Position numbers and translations under genes: made by a program
Notes under the pieces: model-generated
Databases searched by the model: none
The model's input: only the letters and a program-made list of their open reading frames with translations
What the model was told of the DNA's origin: nothing
Part shown: piece after piece, positions 48,669 to 58,350 of the stretch
Layout of the letters: each line of letters starts with the position of its first letter
How positions within the stretch are numbered: the stretch's first letter is position 1
NCBI GenBank assembly: GCA_945862985.1
Contig: CAMAZF010000001.1
Coordinates: 124,001 to 188,000, forward strand
From: Bordetella parapertussis
GTDB taxonomy: Bacteria > Pseudomonadota > Gammaproteobacteria > Burkholderiales > Burkholderiaceae_A
DNA length: 64,000 nucleotides
Reading direction: 5' to 3'

Positions 48669-50413
48669 CCTGGAGCCTTCACGGAACGGGCGTCGGAGAC
48701 CGAGTGGCCATTGGAAAGGCATGGGTCCTCGCACCAGCCAACCTGGAGGTCCCCCGTCACAGTCTCGAAGCCTCACAGGTTGATCAGGAGCAAGTCCGCT
48801 TTCGCCAGGCCGTTGAGACGGTTCGAGGGGAACTCTTAGCCGTCGGCAATAGCCTCGCAGACGATTCCGCCCCTGAGGTCATGGCCTTTCTGGACCTGCA
48901 GAGCCTGGTACTCAGTGACCCCTTACTCGCCGAGCAGACCGAGGCTCGTATCGCCTCTGAACGCTGCAATGCAGAGTGGGCCCTCGTACAGCAATATGAA
49001 CGTCTCGCAGACCAGTTCGATGCCCTTGAGGACCCCTACCTCCGGGAACGCAAGGCAGACATCCAGCAGGTGGTCGAGCGAATCCTCAAAGCCATGGCGG
49101 GTGGACCGGGGCTCAGTAAACAGCTGCGAGAACTGACAGAGGATACCCAGCAGCCTTGGATTCTGGTCGCACGAGACATTGCACCCGCCGACATGCTGCT
49201 GATCCGTGAACACGCATTTGCCGGATTTGCAACGGATTCGGGCAGTCCCACCGCCCATACCGCCATCCTGGCGCGAAGCCTAGGGCTTCCTGCCGTGGTC
49301 GGCCTCGGCCACCTCTTCAGCCTGGTTGAGCAGGGTGAAGAGCTCGTTTTGGACTCTCGATCCGGTGTCGTGGTGGGCGGCCTTGACCCAGAGCTCAGGT
49401 CCGACTACCTGCAAGAAGAGGCCGAGCAGCGACTTCGTGATGAACGACTTCAGCGGCTCAAAAGCCTCGTGAGCGCCACCCTAGATGGTCAGCGCGTGCA
49501 GCTGATGGCGAATCTCGATCTTCCAGAGGATGCACAGGCAGCCGCAGCCGCTGGCTGCGATGGCGTGGGGCTCTTTCGAAGCGAATTCTTGTTCATGAAC
49601 CGCAACTCTGCTCCAAGCGAGGAGGACCAGACAGCAGCCTACAAGGCCGTCGTGATGGCCATGAACGGAAAGCCCGTCACCATTCGAACCCTTGATTCTG
49701 GGGCAGATAAGGCCATCGGCTATCTGTCCGAACTCCACCGCACACCGCCGCTCAACCCAGCGCTCGCGCTACGTGCCATTCGACTCTGTCTGGCCGAACC
49801 CGAGCTTTTTCTCGTTCAGCTCAGATCCTTGCTTCGGGCCTCCGCATTTGGGCCCCTTCAGATCATGATCCCACTGATCAGCGGCCCCTCGGAGCTGATC
49901 TCTGCACGCCGAATGATTCAGCGTGCAATGGGTGAACTCCGGGCACGAGGAGAGTCTTTCGATCCACAGATCCGAGTGGGCGCCATGATCGAGGTGCCAT
50001 CGGCTGCGATCGCCATTGACGGTCTGTTGGCCCATATGGATTTTGCCTCCATCGGGACCAACGATCTCATTCAATACACGCTGGCCATTGACCGAACCGA
50101 CCGCGAGGTCTCCCACCTTTACGACCCCTTACATCCCGCTGTCATTCGATTGATCCGTGACACCATTCGGGCATGTGATCGCGCTCAGACTCCCATTTCG
50201 CTCTGCGGCGAAATGGCCGGGGAACCTCAGTACACCCGGCTTCTGCTGGGCATGGGTTTGCGAAGCTTTTCCATGCATGCTGTTGAGATTCTTCGGGTCA
50301 AACAAGAGGTCCTAAAGTCGGACATTCGCTTGCTGGAGCGGCCCGTCGCTCGACTCCTACGCCTGCCTGATAGCCGACGCGTCAGGGCCGGGCTTGAATC
50401 ATTGAGCAGCTGA
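48665..50413 (+). CDS. ptsI: PTS enzyme I
   Basis: Phosphoenolpyruvate-protein phosphotransferase of 582 residues. It has an N-terminal HPr-binding helical part, the phosphohistidine domain with His198 (SGSPTAHTAILARSLG), and the PEP-binding barrel with DGVGLFRSEFLFM, IEVPSAAI, FASIGTNDLIQYTLAIDR and LCGEMAGEP. It passes phosphate to HPr, then EIIA. Its last 15 bases overlap the LuxR-type gene. Confidence 0.95.
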   Translation: MTWSLHGTGVGDRVAIGKAWVLAPANLEVPRHSLEASQVDQEQVRFRQAVETVRGELLAVGNSLADDSAPEVMAFLDLQSLVLSDPLLAEQTEARIASERCNAEWALVQQYERLADQFDALEDPYLRERKADIQQVVERILKAMAGGPGLSKQLRELTEDTQQPWILVARDIAPADMLLIREHAFAGFATDSGSPTAHTAILARSLGLPAVVGLGHLFSLVEQGEELVLDSRSGVVVGGLDPELRSDYLQEEAEQRLRDERLQRLKSLVSATLDGQRVQLMANLDLPEDAQAAAAAGCDGVGLFRSEFLFMNRNSAPSEEDQTAAYKAVVMAMNGKPVTIRTLDSGADKAIGYLSELHRTPPLNPALALRAIRLCLAEPELFLVQLRSLLRASAFGPLQIMIPLISGPSELISARRMIQRAMGELRARGESFDPQIRVGAMIEVPSAAIAIDGLLAHMDFASIGTNDLIQYTLAIDRTDREVSHLYDPLHPAVIRLIRDTIRACDRAQTPISLCGEMAGEPQYTRLLLGMGLRSFSMHAVEILRVKQEVLKSDIRLLERPVARLLRLPDSRRVRAGLESLSS

Positions 50414-50809
50414 GATCACCGGTTGAATCCAGCCTGCACGCACCGCTGCCAGCACGGCCTCCGTTCGGGTCTGCACATTCAAGGCTCGAAGGATGGCGCT
50501 GATGTGCACCTTTGCCGTGCCCTCAGACATGCCCAGATTGCGGCAGATCACTTTCGTGGGAGCACCCTCGACGAGGTATCCCAAGACCTCAAACTGACGC
50601 GGCGTGAGTGCCGCCCAAGGGGCATCGGTCGATCGGGCCTCCTGGACCTCAATTCGAATCACCGAGCCGCCCCCTGGCTTGAGATGTCGGCGGTTTCCGG
50701 GAGACAGGGTCGATTCTGCTGCGGTGGGCAATCGACGCACCGGGCGCGTCGAAGGGTTCAGTCGATCGTAGTGCTGAGCAGCCAAGAGGCTGGTAATGGC
50801 ATCGGTCAT
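50399..50809 (-). CDS. LuxR-type HTH transcriptional regulator without receiver domain
   Basis: DNA-binding protein of 136 residues. The C-terminal half (about 67-130) is a LuxR/FixJ helix-turn-helix: [40 protein letters not shown]. The N-terminal part (1-66) shows no phosphoacceptor Asp pattern and is too short for a receiver. The ATG has AGGAG seven bases upstream. It lies between ptsI and the divergent metX, so it could control the methionine genes, itself or the PTS cluster; none is shown. Similar short LuxR proteins exist in Burkholderiales. Confidence 0.82.
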   Translation of the reverse strand: MTDAITSLLAAQHYDRLNPSTRPVRRLPTAAESTLSPGNRRHLKPGGGSVIRIEVQEARSTDAPWAALTPRQFEVLGYLVEGAPTKVICRNLGMSEGTAKVHISAILRALNVQTRTEAVLAAVRAGWIQPVISAAQ

Positions 50810-50892
50810 GATGGGCTCCTGGGAAGGTCAAGTCATGGATAAAGAGCCTGAAGTGTCGGAGCGCGAGGCCCTCCAAACTGTAACGAATTGTG

Positions 50893-50898
50893 TCAAAT
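50893..50898 (+). promoter_or_regulatory. -10-like hexamer of metX (possible leaderless start)
   Basis: TCAAAT ends eight bases before the metX ATG chosen here (50907), which lacks a Shine-Dalgarno sequence. It is a weaker match (four of six) than the others but has the same spacing as gshA. Confidence 0.3.
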
Positions 50899-50906
50899 TG
50901 CAGTCC

Positions 50907-52067
50907 ATGCAGGATCATCCACGAGACCTTGGGCCCATTCCCACACAATTCGCTCATTTCGAGGACCCACTGCCTCTGGTGAGTGGCCAGTCTTTTGGGC
51001 CCTACACCCTCGCGTACGAAACCTATGGGGAACTCAACGCGACACGATCAAACGCTGTGCTCATCTGTCACGCCCTCAATGCCTCACACCATGTAGCGGG
51101 AGCGCGTGAGAGCGATCCCACAGATCGCGGCTGGTGGGACAATATGGTGGGTCCAGGAAAGCCTGTTGATACCGATCTGTTCTTTGTGATTGGGGTGAAT
51201 AACCTCGGCTCATGTTTTGGGTCCACCGGGCCGGCAAGCCTAGACCCCAAAACCGGACGGCCTTACGGGGGACGGTTTCCTGTCGTCACAGTAGAGGACT
51301 GGGTGCGTGCACAAGCCAGACTGGCGGATCACCTGGGCATTGCTCGGTTTGCCGCAGTGATGGGCGGAAGCCTCGGCGGAATGCAGGCGCTTCAATGGTC
51401 GATCGCCTATCCCGAACGACTCGGCCATGCGATTGTCATTGCATCCACGCCGCGGCTGAGCGCCCAGAACATTGCATTCAATGAAGTTGCGCGTCGGGCC
51501 ATTCTGAACGACCCAGACTTTCACGGCGGCGACTTCTATGCACACGGAGTGGTGCCCAAACTAGGTCTCTCCATCGCCCGTATGGTCGGCCACATCACCT
51601 ATCTTTCAGACGATGTGATGGCTCAGAAGTTTGGTCGGAACCTTCAATCCTCTGAGCGCTATCGCTATGGGTTTGATGTTGAATTTCAAATCGAGTCTTA
51701 CCTTCGGCATCAGGGTGAAAAGTTTTCGAGCTACTTCGATGCCAACACCTATCTTCTGATCACACGCGCACTCGATTATTTCGACCCGACGCGAGACACG
51801 GGAGGCTCTCTCACGCAGGCACTCGCGCCTGCAACGTGCAGCTTCTGCCTGGTGTCTTTCACTACGGATTGGAGATTCTCTCCCGAGCGTTCTCGTGAAA
51901 TTGTGGCTGCTCTGATTGAAGGGGGCCATGAAGTGACCTACTCTGAAGTCGACGCTCCCCATGGGCATGACGCGTTTCTCATGGCTGACCCGCGCTATCA
52001 CGCGGTGATTCGATCCTACTTTGCTCGCATGGCTCAAGACCTTGAGCAGCCAGAGGTCAGATCATGA
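50907..52067 (+). CDS. metX: Homoserine O-acyltransferase MetX
   Basis: Activates homoserine for methionine synthesis. Alpha/beta-hydrolase of 386 residues: nucleophile Ser155 in [11 protein letters not shown], oxyanion block CHALNASHH, and catalytic His in PHGHDAFL (His354 adjacent to Asp355). Proteobacterial MetX proteins may use succinyl-CoA or acetyl-CoA, and I cannot tell which. ATG 50907 was preferred; ATG 50835 has a weak GAAGG site but adds 24 residues with unusual codon choice. It overlaps metW. Confidence 0.92.
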   Translation: MQDHPRDLGPIPTQFAHFEDPLPLVSGQSFGPYTLAYETYGELNATRSNAVLICHALNASHHVAGARESDPTDRGWWDNMVGPGKPVDTDLFFVIGVNNLGSCFGSTGPASLDPKTGRPYGGRFPVVTVEDWVRAQARLADHLGIARFAAVMGGSLGGMQALQWSIAYPERLGHAIVIASTPRLSAQNIAFNEVARRAILNDPDFHGGDFYAHGVVPKLGLSIARMVGHITYLSDDVMAQKFGRNLQSSERYRYGFDVEFQIESYLRHQGEKFSSYFDANTYLLITRALDYFDPTRDTGGSLTQALAPATCSFCLVSFTTDWRFSPERSREIVAALIEGGHEVTYSEVDAPHGHDAFLMADPRYHAVIRSYFARMAQDLEQPEVRS

Positions 52068-52696
52068 TGAAGCGCCCTGGGCTTCGATCAGATCTCGCTC
52101 TCATCGCAGACTGGGTAGAGCCTGGCGCGCGAGTGTTAGATCTCGGATGTGGGGACGGCAGTCTCATCGATTGGCTCAAGACTGAAAAAGGCTGCACGGT
52201 CTATGGCGTAGAGATCGATCATGACAAGCTGCTGACGTGCATCCACAAGGGGCTGTCAGTCGTTCAGGGGGACATCGATCAAGGACTCGCTCTGCTAGGG
52301 CAGTCCAAGTTTGACACGATCATTCTCTCGCAGGTCTTACAAGCCACCCATCGCACAGAACAAGTCTTGCGTGAGATCGCTCGCATGGGACAGGAAGCCA
52401 TCGTCAGCAGCCCAAACTTTGGGCACTGGTCACATGTCTGGTCCCTGCTCAGGGGCCGAATGCCCGTGAATCGCCGACTGCCCTATCAATGGTTCGACAC
52501 GCCCAATCTTCACTTCGCCACCACCAAAGACTTTGAAGCCCTGCTCGAACAGCTTCAGCTGCGCGTCACACGTCGTGAGTATCTTAGGGAACTCGACTCC
52601 GGCGACATGGCTCGTGTTGAGTCATGGGCATCGCTGCGTGCCACTGTGGCGATCTATCAATTCCATGCAAAATCGAATGAGGAGTGTCAATCATGA
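52064..52696 (+). CDS. metW: Methionine biosynthesis protein MetW
   Basis: SAM-dependent methyltransferase-like protein of 210 residues with [11 protein letters not shown] near 24-34 and the family blocks [15 protein letters not shown] and [12 protein letters not shown]. It partners MetX in betaproteobacteria; its exact reaction is not settled. The ATGATG start overlaps the metX stop, and the next gene starts in its stop codon. Confidence 0.92.
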   Translation: MMKRPGLRSDLALIADWVEPGARVLDLGCGDGSLIDWLKTEKGCTVYGVEIDHDKLLTCIHKGLSVVQGDIDQGLALLGQSKFDTIILSQVLQATHRTEQVLREIARMGQEAIVSSPNFGHWSHVWSLLRGRMPVNRRLPYQWFDTPNLHFATTKDFEALLEQLQLRVTRREYLRELDSGDMARVESWASLRATVAIYQFHAKSNEECQS

Positions 52697-53541
52697 TTCA
52701 AACCATTGGCGTGATCGGTGCCGGGACCATGGGCAATGGCATTGCCCAGGCATTTGCCTGTTCAGGTCACACGGTTGTCTTACAGGACATCCAAGCACCT
52801 GCTCTCGAGAAGGCGGTCAAAACCATTGAAGGGTCTCTCGATCGTCTCATCAAGAAGGGCAGCCTGACAGAGGTCCAGAAATCAGACGCCCTGGCACGAA
52901 TTCAGGCCACGACGGACCTTCATGTCTTGGCATCAGTCGACCTGGTGGTCGAGGCTGCCACCGAGAACGAGCGAATCAAGATTGAGATTCTCCAGACGCT
53001 TGAGGGCCAGGTGCGCGAGGATTGCATCATCGCAACCAACACCTCATCACTCTCGATTACGGCCCTGGCCGCTAAGCTTCGGGTACCGCATCGATTCATT
53101 GGCATGCACTTCTTTAATCCCGTGCCCATGATGCCGTTGGTGGAGGTGATTCAAGGCCTTCAGACTGCGCCGCAGACAGTGCAAGCCATTCAAGCGCTCG
53201 CCCAAGACATTGGCAAAACGCCCATCGTCGTGAAAAACAGTGCTGGCTTCGTGGTGAATCGACTGCTCTGCCCCATGATCAATGAAGCGGTCTTCGTGCT
53301 GGCAGAGGGACTTGCAACGGCTCAGGAAATTGATGACGGCATGAAGCTGGGATGCAACCATCCCATCGGCCCTCTTGCACTAGCAGACCTCGTCGGTCTC
53401 GATGTCTTGCTGGCGGTCATGCACGTGCTCTCTGATCACTTTGAAGATCCAAAATATCGACCTGCTCCGCTTTTGAAGGAAATGGTTGCGGCGGGTCACC
53501 TCGGACGCAAGACGGGGCGCGGTTTCTATCAGTACACCTAA
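52693..53541 (+). CDS. 3-hydroxybutyryl-CoA dehydrogenase
   Basis: NAD-dependent beta-oxidation or butyrate-type enzyme of 282 residues. The Rossmann [11 protein letters not shown] motif is at 9-19; [11 protein letters not shown] and [16 protein letters not shown] are typical, and a C-terminal domain ([16 protein letters not shown]) follows. ATG 52693 has GAGGAG eight bases upstream and overlaps the metW stop. Its genomic link to methionine genes looks like simple packing rather than pathway. Confidence 0.92.
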   Translation: MIQTIGVIGAGTMGNGIAQAFACSGHTVVLQDIQAPALEKAVKTIEGSLDRLIKKGSLTEVQKSDALARIQATTDLHVLASVDLVVEAATENERIKIEILQTLEGQVREDCIIATNTSSLSITALAAKLRVPHRFIGMHFFNPVPMMPLVEVIQGLQTAPQTVQAIQALAQDIGKTPIVVKNSAGFVVNRLLCPMINEAVFVLAEGLATAQEIDDGMKLGCNHPIGPLALADLVGLDVLLAVMHVLSDHFEDPKYRPAPLLKEMVAAGHLGRKTGRGFYQYT

Positions 53542-53551
53542 ATCTGCGCCG

Positions 53552-54811
53552 GTGGAGTTGGCCTACCGAATGTGGGGCCTTGCGGCCCTGTTCTATCTAT
53601 TTGATTTTTTTCAACGCGTCGCACCGGCCAGCCTGGCATTTGACCTCTCCCGTGAGATTGCTCCCACCGCCCTGGCGCTGGGTACGCTCTCATCGGCCTA
53701 CTTCCTCACCTATGCAGGGTGTCAGCTTCCCGCCGGTCTCTTGGTTGACCGACTGGGTGCACGCAGAGTGCTGACCATGGCCGCATTGGGCGGCGCAACG
53801 GGCGTAGCCGTGTTTGCGTCCGCCTCAGCCATGGAGCAGGCCCTAATGGGTCGATTGATTCTCGGTGCAACCGGAGCCGTCGCCTGGATTGCACTCCTCA
53901 AGCTGGCTGCTGAGTGGTTCTCTCCTCAGAAATTTGCAGGCATGACAGGTCTTTCATTGGCCGTTGGCGCCATTGGGGCTGTTCTTGCGGGGTTCCCGCT
54001 GAGCACGCTCGCGCAATCCTATGGATGGCGGGAGGTTTTGATGGGCAGTGGTGCCTGCGCCGCAGGATTGGCCATGCTCTTCTGGTGGCAGATCCGAGAT
54101 CGGCCTGAGACACCGATGGCCACACCAGCCTCTGATGTCCGGCCCAGGGTGCCTTTTTTTCACCTGCCATGGCGCTCACTGATGACGCTCGGGCTCGGAC
54201 AGATGGGCGTGACCGGAAGCATGGCTGCGCTGGCATGGCTCTGGAGCGTGCCTTACCTCAAGACCGGATTTTCGCTTTCTGCAAGCACCGCAACGCTGCT
54301 GTCCTCTTGCATGATGGTCTTCTTTGCCGTGGGGGGCGTGGTCTTTGGCCGTTGGTCGGATCGCATTCAGGAGCGCCGTCGTCCACTCATGCTAGGAACC
54401 ACGGGTGTCATCGTGATGCTGGCCCTCCTGAGCACGGGTGTGCTGAGGGAGCAGCTCATGATCACCACGATTTGCCTATGGCTCATGGGCCTCTGTGCGG
54501 GCTCCATGGTGCTCTCATTTGCGGCAGCCAAAGATCTGGCCAAAGGCCAGCATACGGGCGCCGTGGTTGCGTTCATGAACCTCTGTGTCATGACCGGAAG
54601 CATCGGCCTGCCCCCCCTATTTGGATTGGTCTTAGACGCCCAATGGCAAGGCAGCATCATCGATGGTGTTCGGCGCTATCCAACTGAAGCCTATGAGCTC
54701 GCCTTTCAGGGCCTGGCCCTCTGGGTATCACTCACCTTGTTTTTTCAATGGAAGTGGTCCGACGCGCTCATCGACGCCAGAAAGCTGGCGAAAACAACAC
54801 CACAACGGTGA
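53552..54811 (+). CDS. MFS transporter
   Basis: Twelve-helix permease of about 419 residues. SSAYFLTYAGCQLPAGLLVDRLGARRVL is a clear motif A. I place the start at GTG 53552 (or ATG 53570) because starts further upstream overlap the dehydrogenase gene; none has a good ribosome site. The substrate is unknown. The 3' end overlaps trkH by 44 bases. Confidence 0.85.
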   Translation: MELAYRMWGLAALFYLFDFFQRVAPASLAFDLSREIAPTALALGTLSSAYFLTYAGCQLPAGLLVDRLGARRVLTMAALGGATGVAVFASASAMEQALMGRLILGATGAVAWIALLKLAAEWFSPQKFAGMTGLSLAVGAIGAVLAGFPLSTLAQSYGWREVLMGSGACAAGLAMLFWWQIRDRPETPMATPASDVRPRVPFFHLPWRSLMTLGLGQMGVTGSMAALAWLWSVPYLKTGFSLSASTATLLSSCMMVFFAVGGVVFGRWSDRIQERRRPLMLGTTGVIVMLALLSTGVLREQLMITTICLWLMGLCAGSMVLSFAAAKDLAKGQHTGAVVAFMNLCVMTGSIGLPPLFGLVLDAQWQGSIIDGVRRYPTEAYELAFQGLALWVSLTLFFQWKWSDALIDARKLAKTTPQR

Positions 54812-56261
54812 GCAACTCCAAGCGACCCAGCATCATGGTGAAAGACAGCACAGCGAGCTGAAAGTCGGTCAGTCCCGAGTAGTTGCCAGCTGGGCCAACC
54901 TCATTGAGCCCCGGACCCAAGTTGTTGATACACGCCAGAACTGCACTGATGGCCGTGACATCATTCATGCCAGAGAGCAGTAAACAGAACGTGGCCACCA
55001 TCACGATAAAGCCATAGACGAGCATAAAGGCCAGTACCGAGAAAATCACACCCTGACTGACGCTGGTTCCTCTCACCAGGCTGACGGGATTGACCAGTCG
55101 AGGGTGAATAATCTTTGCCAACTCCTGTTGAGCAAGCTTGGCCATGATTACCAGGCGGATCATCTTGATTCCACCTCCGGTGGAGCCCGAGCAAGTCGCA
55201 AACGCTGCCAAGAGAATCATGAGCCAAGGCGCAAAGACGGGCCAGGCAGAGTAATCCTGTGTGGCATAGCCGGTGGTGGTCGCAATCGAGACCACATTAA
55301 ATGCGGCAGCCCGAAGGGCCTCCGGAAAACTGGCATACGTCTGCTGGCTCCAGAGCACCAGCGTCACTACCACTACCCCAAGGCACACCGCCAGAACAAA
55401 CCATCGGGCCTCGGGGCAGTTCAAATAGGGCTTCATACTCCCCGTTCGAACCGCAGAGAAGTGGACTGCGAAATTCACCCCAGCAATCATCATAAAAACG
55501 ATCGCTACCAGCTCCACTCCCAGACTCTGAAACTGCCCGATGCTTGCGTCATAGCTCGATAGACCGCCAATGCTCATGGTGGTGCCTGCATGGACAAAGG
55601 CATCAAACCAGTCCATCCCAACGGCCCAATAAGACACTGCACAGGCCAGCGAGAAGAGGAAATACAACCCCCAGAACCCCTTGGCTGTCTCCGTGATGCG
55701 TGGGGTGAGCTTGGTGTCCTTCATCGGGCCAGGCGTCTCAGCCTTATAAAGCTGCATGCCACCGACGCCAAGGAGTGGAAGAATGGCCACGGCCAAAACC
55801 AGAATGCCCATGCCGCCAAGCCATTGAAGCAAGCTTCGCCAGGCCAGAATCGATTTTGGCGACGCATCCAGACCGGTCAAAACCGTGGCCCCAGTGGTTG
55901 TCAGTGCAGACATCGCCTCAAAAAAAGCCTGCCAACCCCGAAGGCTCTCCAGCGCAAATGCAATAGGCAGGGATCCAAGCCCCACCAGGGCACCCCAACA
56001 GAGGATCACCAGGAGAAACCCATCGCGTGGAAAGAGCTCAGCCGAATGCCCGCGGGTGATCCAAACACCCACCAATCCAACAGAACAAGAAATCAAACCC
56101 CCTTGGACGAAGGCCCAGACTGCTCCATCCTCGGCCCAGAAACCCACTGCAATGGGCACGAGAAACGTGAGCGAAAAAAGCAAGACCAGCTTACTGAGGA
56201 CGTTAAGCAATGCCACGGCCGAGTCGAGACTCGACTGACGCGGACGTGAATCAGTCTGCAT
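54768..56261 (-). CDS. trkH: Trk potassium transporter membrane subunit TrkH
   Basis: Potassium-translocating subunit of 497 residues. The four selectivity-filter repeats are recognisable: TTTGATVLTGLD, GTTMSIGGLSSYD, ATTTGYATQDYS and NNLGPGLNEVGPAGNY. The ATG overlaps the trkA TAA stop by one base. It is the distal gene of a leftward eight-gene run and overlaps the convergent MFS gene. Confidence 0.95.
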   Translation of the reverse strand: MQTDSRPRQSSLDSAVALLNVLSKLVLLFSLTFLVPIAVGFWAEDGAVWAFVQGGLISCSVGLVGVWITRGHSAELFPRDGFLLVILCWGALVGLGSLPIAFALESLRGWQAFFEAMSALTTTGATVLTGLDASPKSILAWRSLLQWLGGMGILVLAVAILPLLGVGGMQLYKAETPGPMKDTKLTPRITETAKGFWGLYFLFSLACAVSYWAVGMDWFDAFVHAGTTMSIGGLSSYDASIGQFQSLGVELVAIVFMMIAGVNFAVHFSAVRTGSMKPYLNCPEARWFVLAVCLGVVVVTLVLWSQQTYASFPEALRAAAFNVVSIATTTGYATQDYSAWPVFAPWLMILLAAFATCSGSTGGGIKMIRLVIMAKLAQQELAKIIHPRLVNPVSLVRGTSVSQGVIFSVLAFMLVYGFIVMVATFCLLLSGMNDVTAISAVLACINNLGPGLNEVGPAGNYSGLTDFQLAVLSFTMMLGRLELLTVVVLFSPAFWRR

Positions 56262-57649
56262 TAAAAGAAGCCTGCGGAAACCTGAAAGAGCTTCTCAACC
56301 TTCGGAATGGTTTTTCGGTCGGTGACAAAGACGATGAGGTGATCACCGGACTCGATCACGACATCGTGATGGCCCATGATCACCTTGGCCTCATTCCCTT
56401 CCCCACGAACAAGACCGCCGATCATCGCGCCTTCTGGAAGGCGGATGGACTCAATGGCGCGTCCCACCACTTTCGAGGTCTTGTGGTCTCCATGCACCAC
56501 CAGTTCTAAGGCCTCAGCTGCCCCTCGTCGGAGGCTGTGAACCGCTGCGACGTCGCCCCGACGAACATACTTCAGGAGTTCTCCCAGCGTCACATGGGAG
56601 GGTGTGAGCGCAATGTCAATGCGACCGCCTTCCATCAGTTCAGCATATGCTTTTCGATTGATCAGCGCCAAAACGCGCTTCGCGCCCAACCGCTTCGCAA
56701 GCAGCGCGGACATGATGTTGTTCTCATCGTCATTGGTGAGCGCAAGAAACAGATCCATTCCGGCCACATTTTCTTCAATGAGCAGGTCTTCGTCCGTGGC
56801 ATCACCATGAAGCACAAGCGCCTTGCCGTTCAGCGCCTCTGCCAGGACCATACAGCGCTGCTTGTTTCCCTCAATGATCTTGGGGATCATGCTGTCGCTA
56901 ATGGCCTCAGCGAGTCGACGGCCAATGTTTCCCCCGCCAACAATCATGACCCGTCGCACGGGCTTGTCCTGCTGGCGAAGCTCCTGGGTCACCACTCGAA
57001 TATGCTCGGACGCAGCCAAGAAAAAGACCTCGTCGTTGGGTTCAATTCGTGTGTGGCCCTCCGGCAGAATGGCTCGGCCCTCTCTGAAGATGGCAACGAC
57101 ACGAGAATCCACATCCGGAAGGTGTTGTCTGAGCTCTCTAATTTCATGAGAGACCAGAGGACTGCCCTCACGAGCGGACACCGCCAGCAGACCTGCTCGA
57201 CCCTTGGCAAATTCCAAGACCTGAAGGGCTTCGGGAATCTCAATGAGCTTGACCAAGTAGTCCGTGATCATCTTCTCAGGGCTGATGGCTACGCTCACGC
57301 CAAAGCCCTCATCACCCAACAGCTCCTCATGGGCCATCCATTGAGGCGATCTCACACGAACAATGCGCTGGGGCACGTTGAAGTGGCGCTGCGCGAGCTT
57401 GCACGCGGTCAGGTTGATCTCATCACTGGCCGTGACAGCGATGAGCATCTCGGCCTCTTCAATGCCGGCTGAAGTCAGCACATCCAGAGACGTTGCATGC
57501 CCGAATACGGTCCTCAGGTCGAGCCGCTCCTGCAGAAGCCCAAGAGCCTCTGCATCGGTGTCGACCACCGTGACGTCGTTCTTTTCGAGGACCAGCATCT
57601 CAGCCAATCCAGACCCCACTCGCCCGGCCCCCAGAATCAGAAACTTCAC
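56261..57649 (-). CDS. trkA: Trk potassium uptake regulator TrkA
   Basis: Cytoplasmic gating subunit of 462 residues with two NAD-binding RCK units, starting ILGAGRVGSGLAEML near residue 4 and IVGGGNIGRRLAEA around 236. RCK_C domains follow each. It gates TrkH. It overlaps the upstream response-regulator gene (ATGA) and the downstream trkH. Confidence 0.95.
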   Translation of the reverse strand: MKFLILGAGRVGSGLAEMLVLEKNDVTVVDTDAEALGLLQERLDLRTVFGHATSLDVLTSAGIEEAEMLIAVTASDEINLTACKLAQRHFNVPQRIVRVRSPQWMAHEELLGDEGFGVSVAISPEKMITDYLVKLIEIPEALQVLEFAKGRAGLLAVSAREGSPLVSHEIRELRQHLPDVDSRVVAIFREGRAILPEGHTRIEPNDEVFFLAASEHIRVVTQELRQQDKPVRRVMIVGGGNIGRRLAEAISDSMIPKIIEGNKQRCMVLAEALNGKALVLHGDATDEDLLIEENVAGMDLFLALTNDDENNIMSALLAKRLGAKRVLALINRKAYAELMEGGRIDIALTPSHVTLGELLKYVRRGDVAAVHSLRRGAAEALELVVHGDHKTSKVVGRAIESIRLPEGAMIGGLVRGEGNEAKVIMGHHDVVIESGDHLIVFVTDRKTIPKVEKLFQVSAGFF

Positions 57650-58347
57650 GCAGCCGCCTTGCGGGTTGGGGTGCGATGGGGCTCCATACCCAGCTGGCGA
57701 ATCTTGCGATAAAGGTGCGTCCTCTCCAGACCAGATCGCTCAGCCAAACGAGTCATGCTGCCCCCTTCTTTATCCAGTTGGTACTGCAACACGATCCGCT
57801 CAAACGCCTCTCGCACCTCGCGCAGTGGCGCATCTAAGTCGAGCGCCAACAACGCTTGTCTGGCCATCTCTAGAGGGTCTCCTTCGTCTGCTTCTGGAGG
57901 ATCGTCTTCATCTAGAACCGCAAGCCCAGCCCCAAGCACTTGCTGGGTCTGAGCCACAGCATCGCGCCAGGCCCGCTGCGCCTGAGCCCGGGCTAGCGCA
58001 GCATTAACCGTCTTGAGGAGCTTGGCCAGTGCAATGGGCTTTTCGAGGAAATCGAACGCGCCCATTCGGGTCGCTTCGACTGCGGTGTCGATGGTTGCAT
58101 GGCCAGACATCATGACGACGGGAACAGTCAATAAGCCCTGGGACGACCACTCCTTCAACAAGGTCACGCCATCCGTGTCTGGCATCCAGATGTCGAGCAG
58201 GACCAGATCATAGGACCGACCATCATGAACACCTCTGGCCTGTGTGGCGGATTCTGCGAGCGTGACCGTATGGCCTTCGTCCTCTAGAACCTCTAGCAAG
58301 AGCTCTCGAACGCCGAGCTCATCGTCTACGATCAAAATATTAGCCAT
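57646..58347 (-). CDS. NtrX-like response regulator lacking the AAA+ domain
   Basis: Response regulator of 233 residues. The receiver (1-120) has the acidic pair VDDE, phospho-acceptor Asp52 (LLDIWMPDTDG), Ser81 and Lys103. After an acidic linker (about 140-185) comes a Fis-type DNA-binding helix-turn-helix (SMTRLAERSGLERTHLYRKIRQLG). The sigma-54-interacting AAA+ ATPase of true NtrX/NtrC is absent. Its partner is the NtrY-like kinase three bases upstream. Target genes are unknown; the trk genes in the same operon are candidates. Confidence 0.88.
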   Translation of the reverse strand: MANILIVDDELGVRELLLEVLEDEGHTVTLAESATQARGVHDGRSYDLVLLDIWMPDTDGVTLLKEWSSQGLLTVPVVMMSGHATIDTAVEATRMGAFDFLEKPIALAKLLKTVNAALARAQAQRAWRDAVAQTQQVLGAGLAVLDEDDPPEADEGDPLEMARQALLALDLDAPLREVREAFERIVLQYQLDKEGGSMTRLAERSGLERTHLYRKIRQLGMEPHRTPTRKAAA

Positions 58348-58350
58348 GTC

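Noticed and set aside
50835-50906. An upstream start for metX at ATG 50835 with a GAAGG site.
   Set aside because: The added residues (for example TNCVKLQ) and their codon use are unlike the rest of the gene, and homology seems to begin after 50907. Kept only as an alternative.
56537-57472. A 311-codon plus-strand frame opposite trkA.
   Set aside because: Antisense to an unmistakable TrkA; the protein resembles no family and looks like codon-bias shadow.
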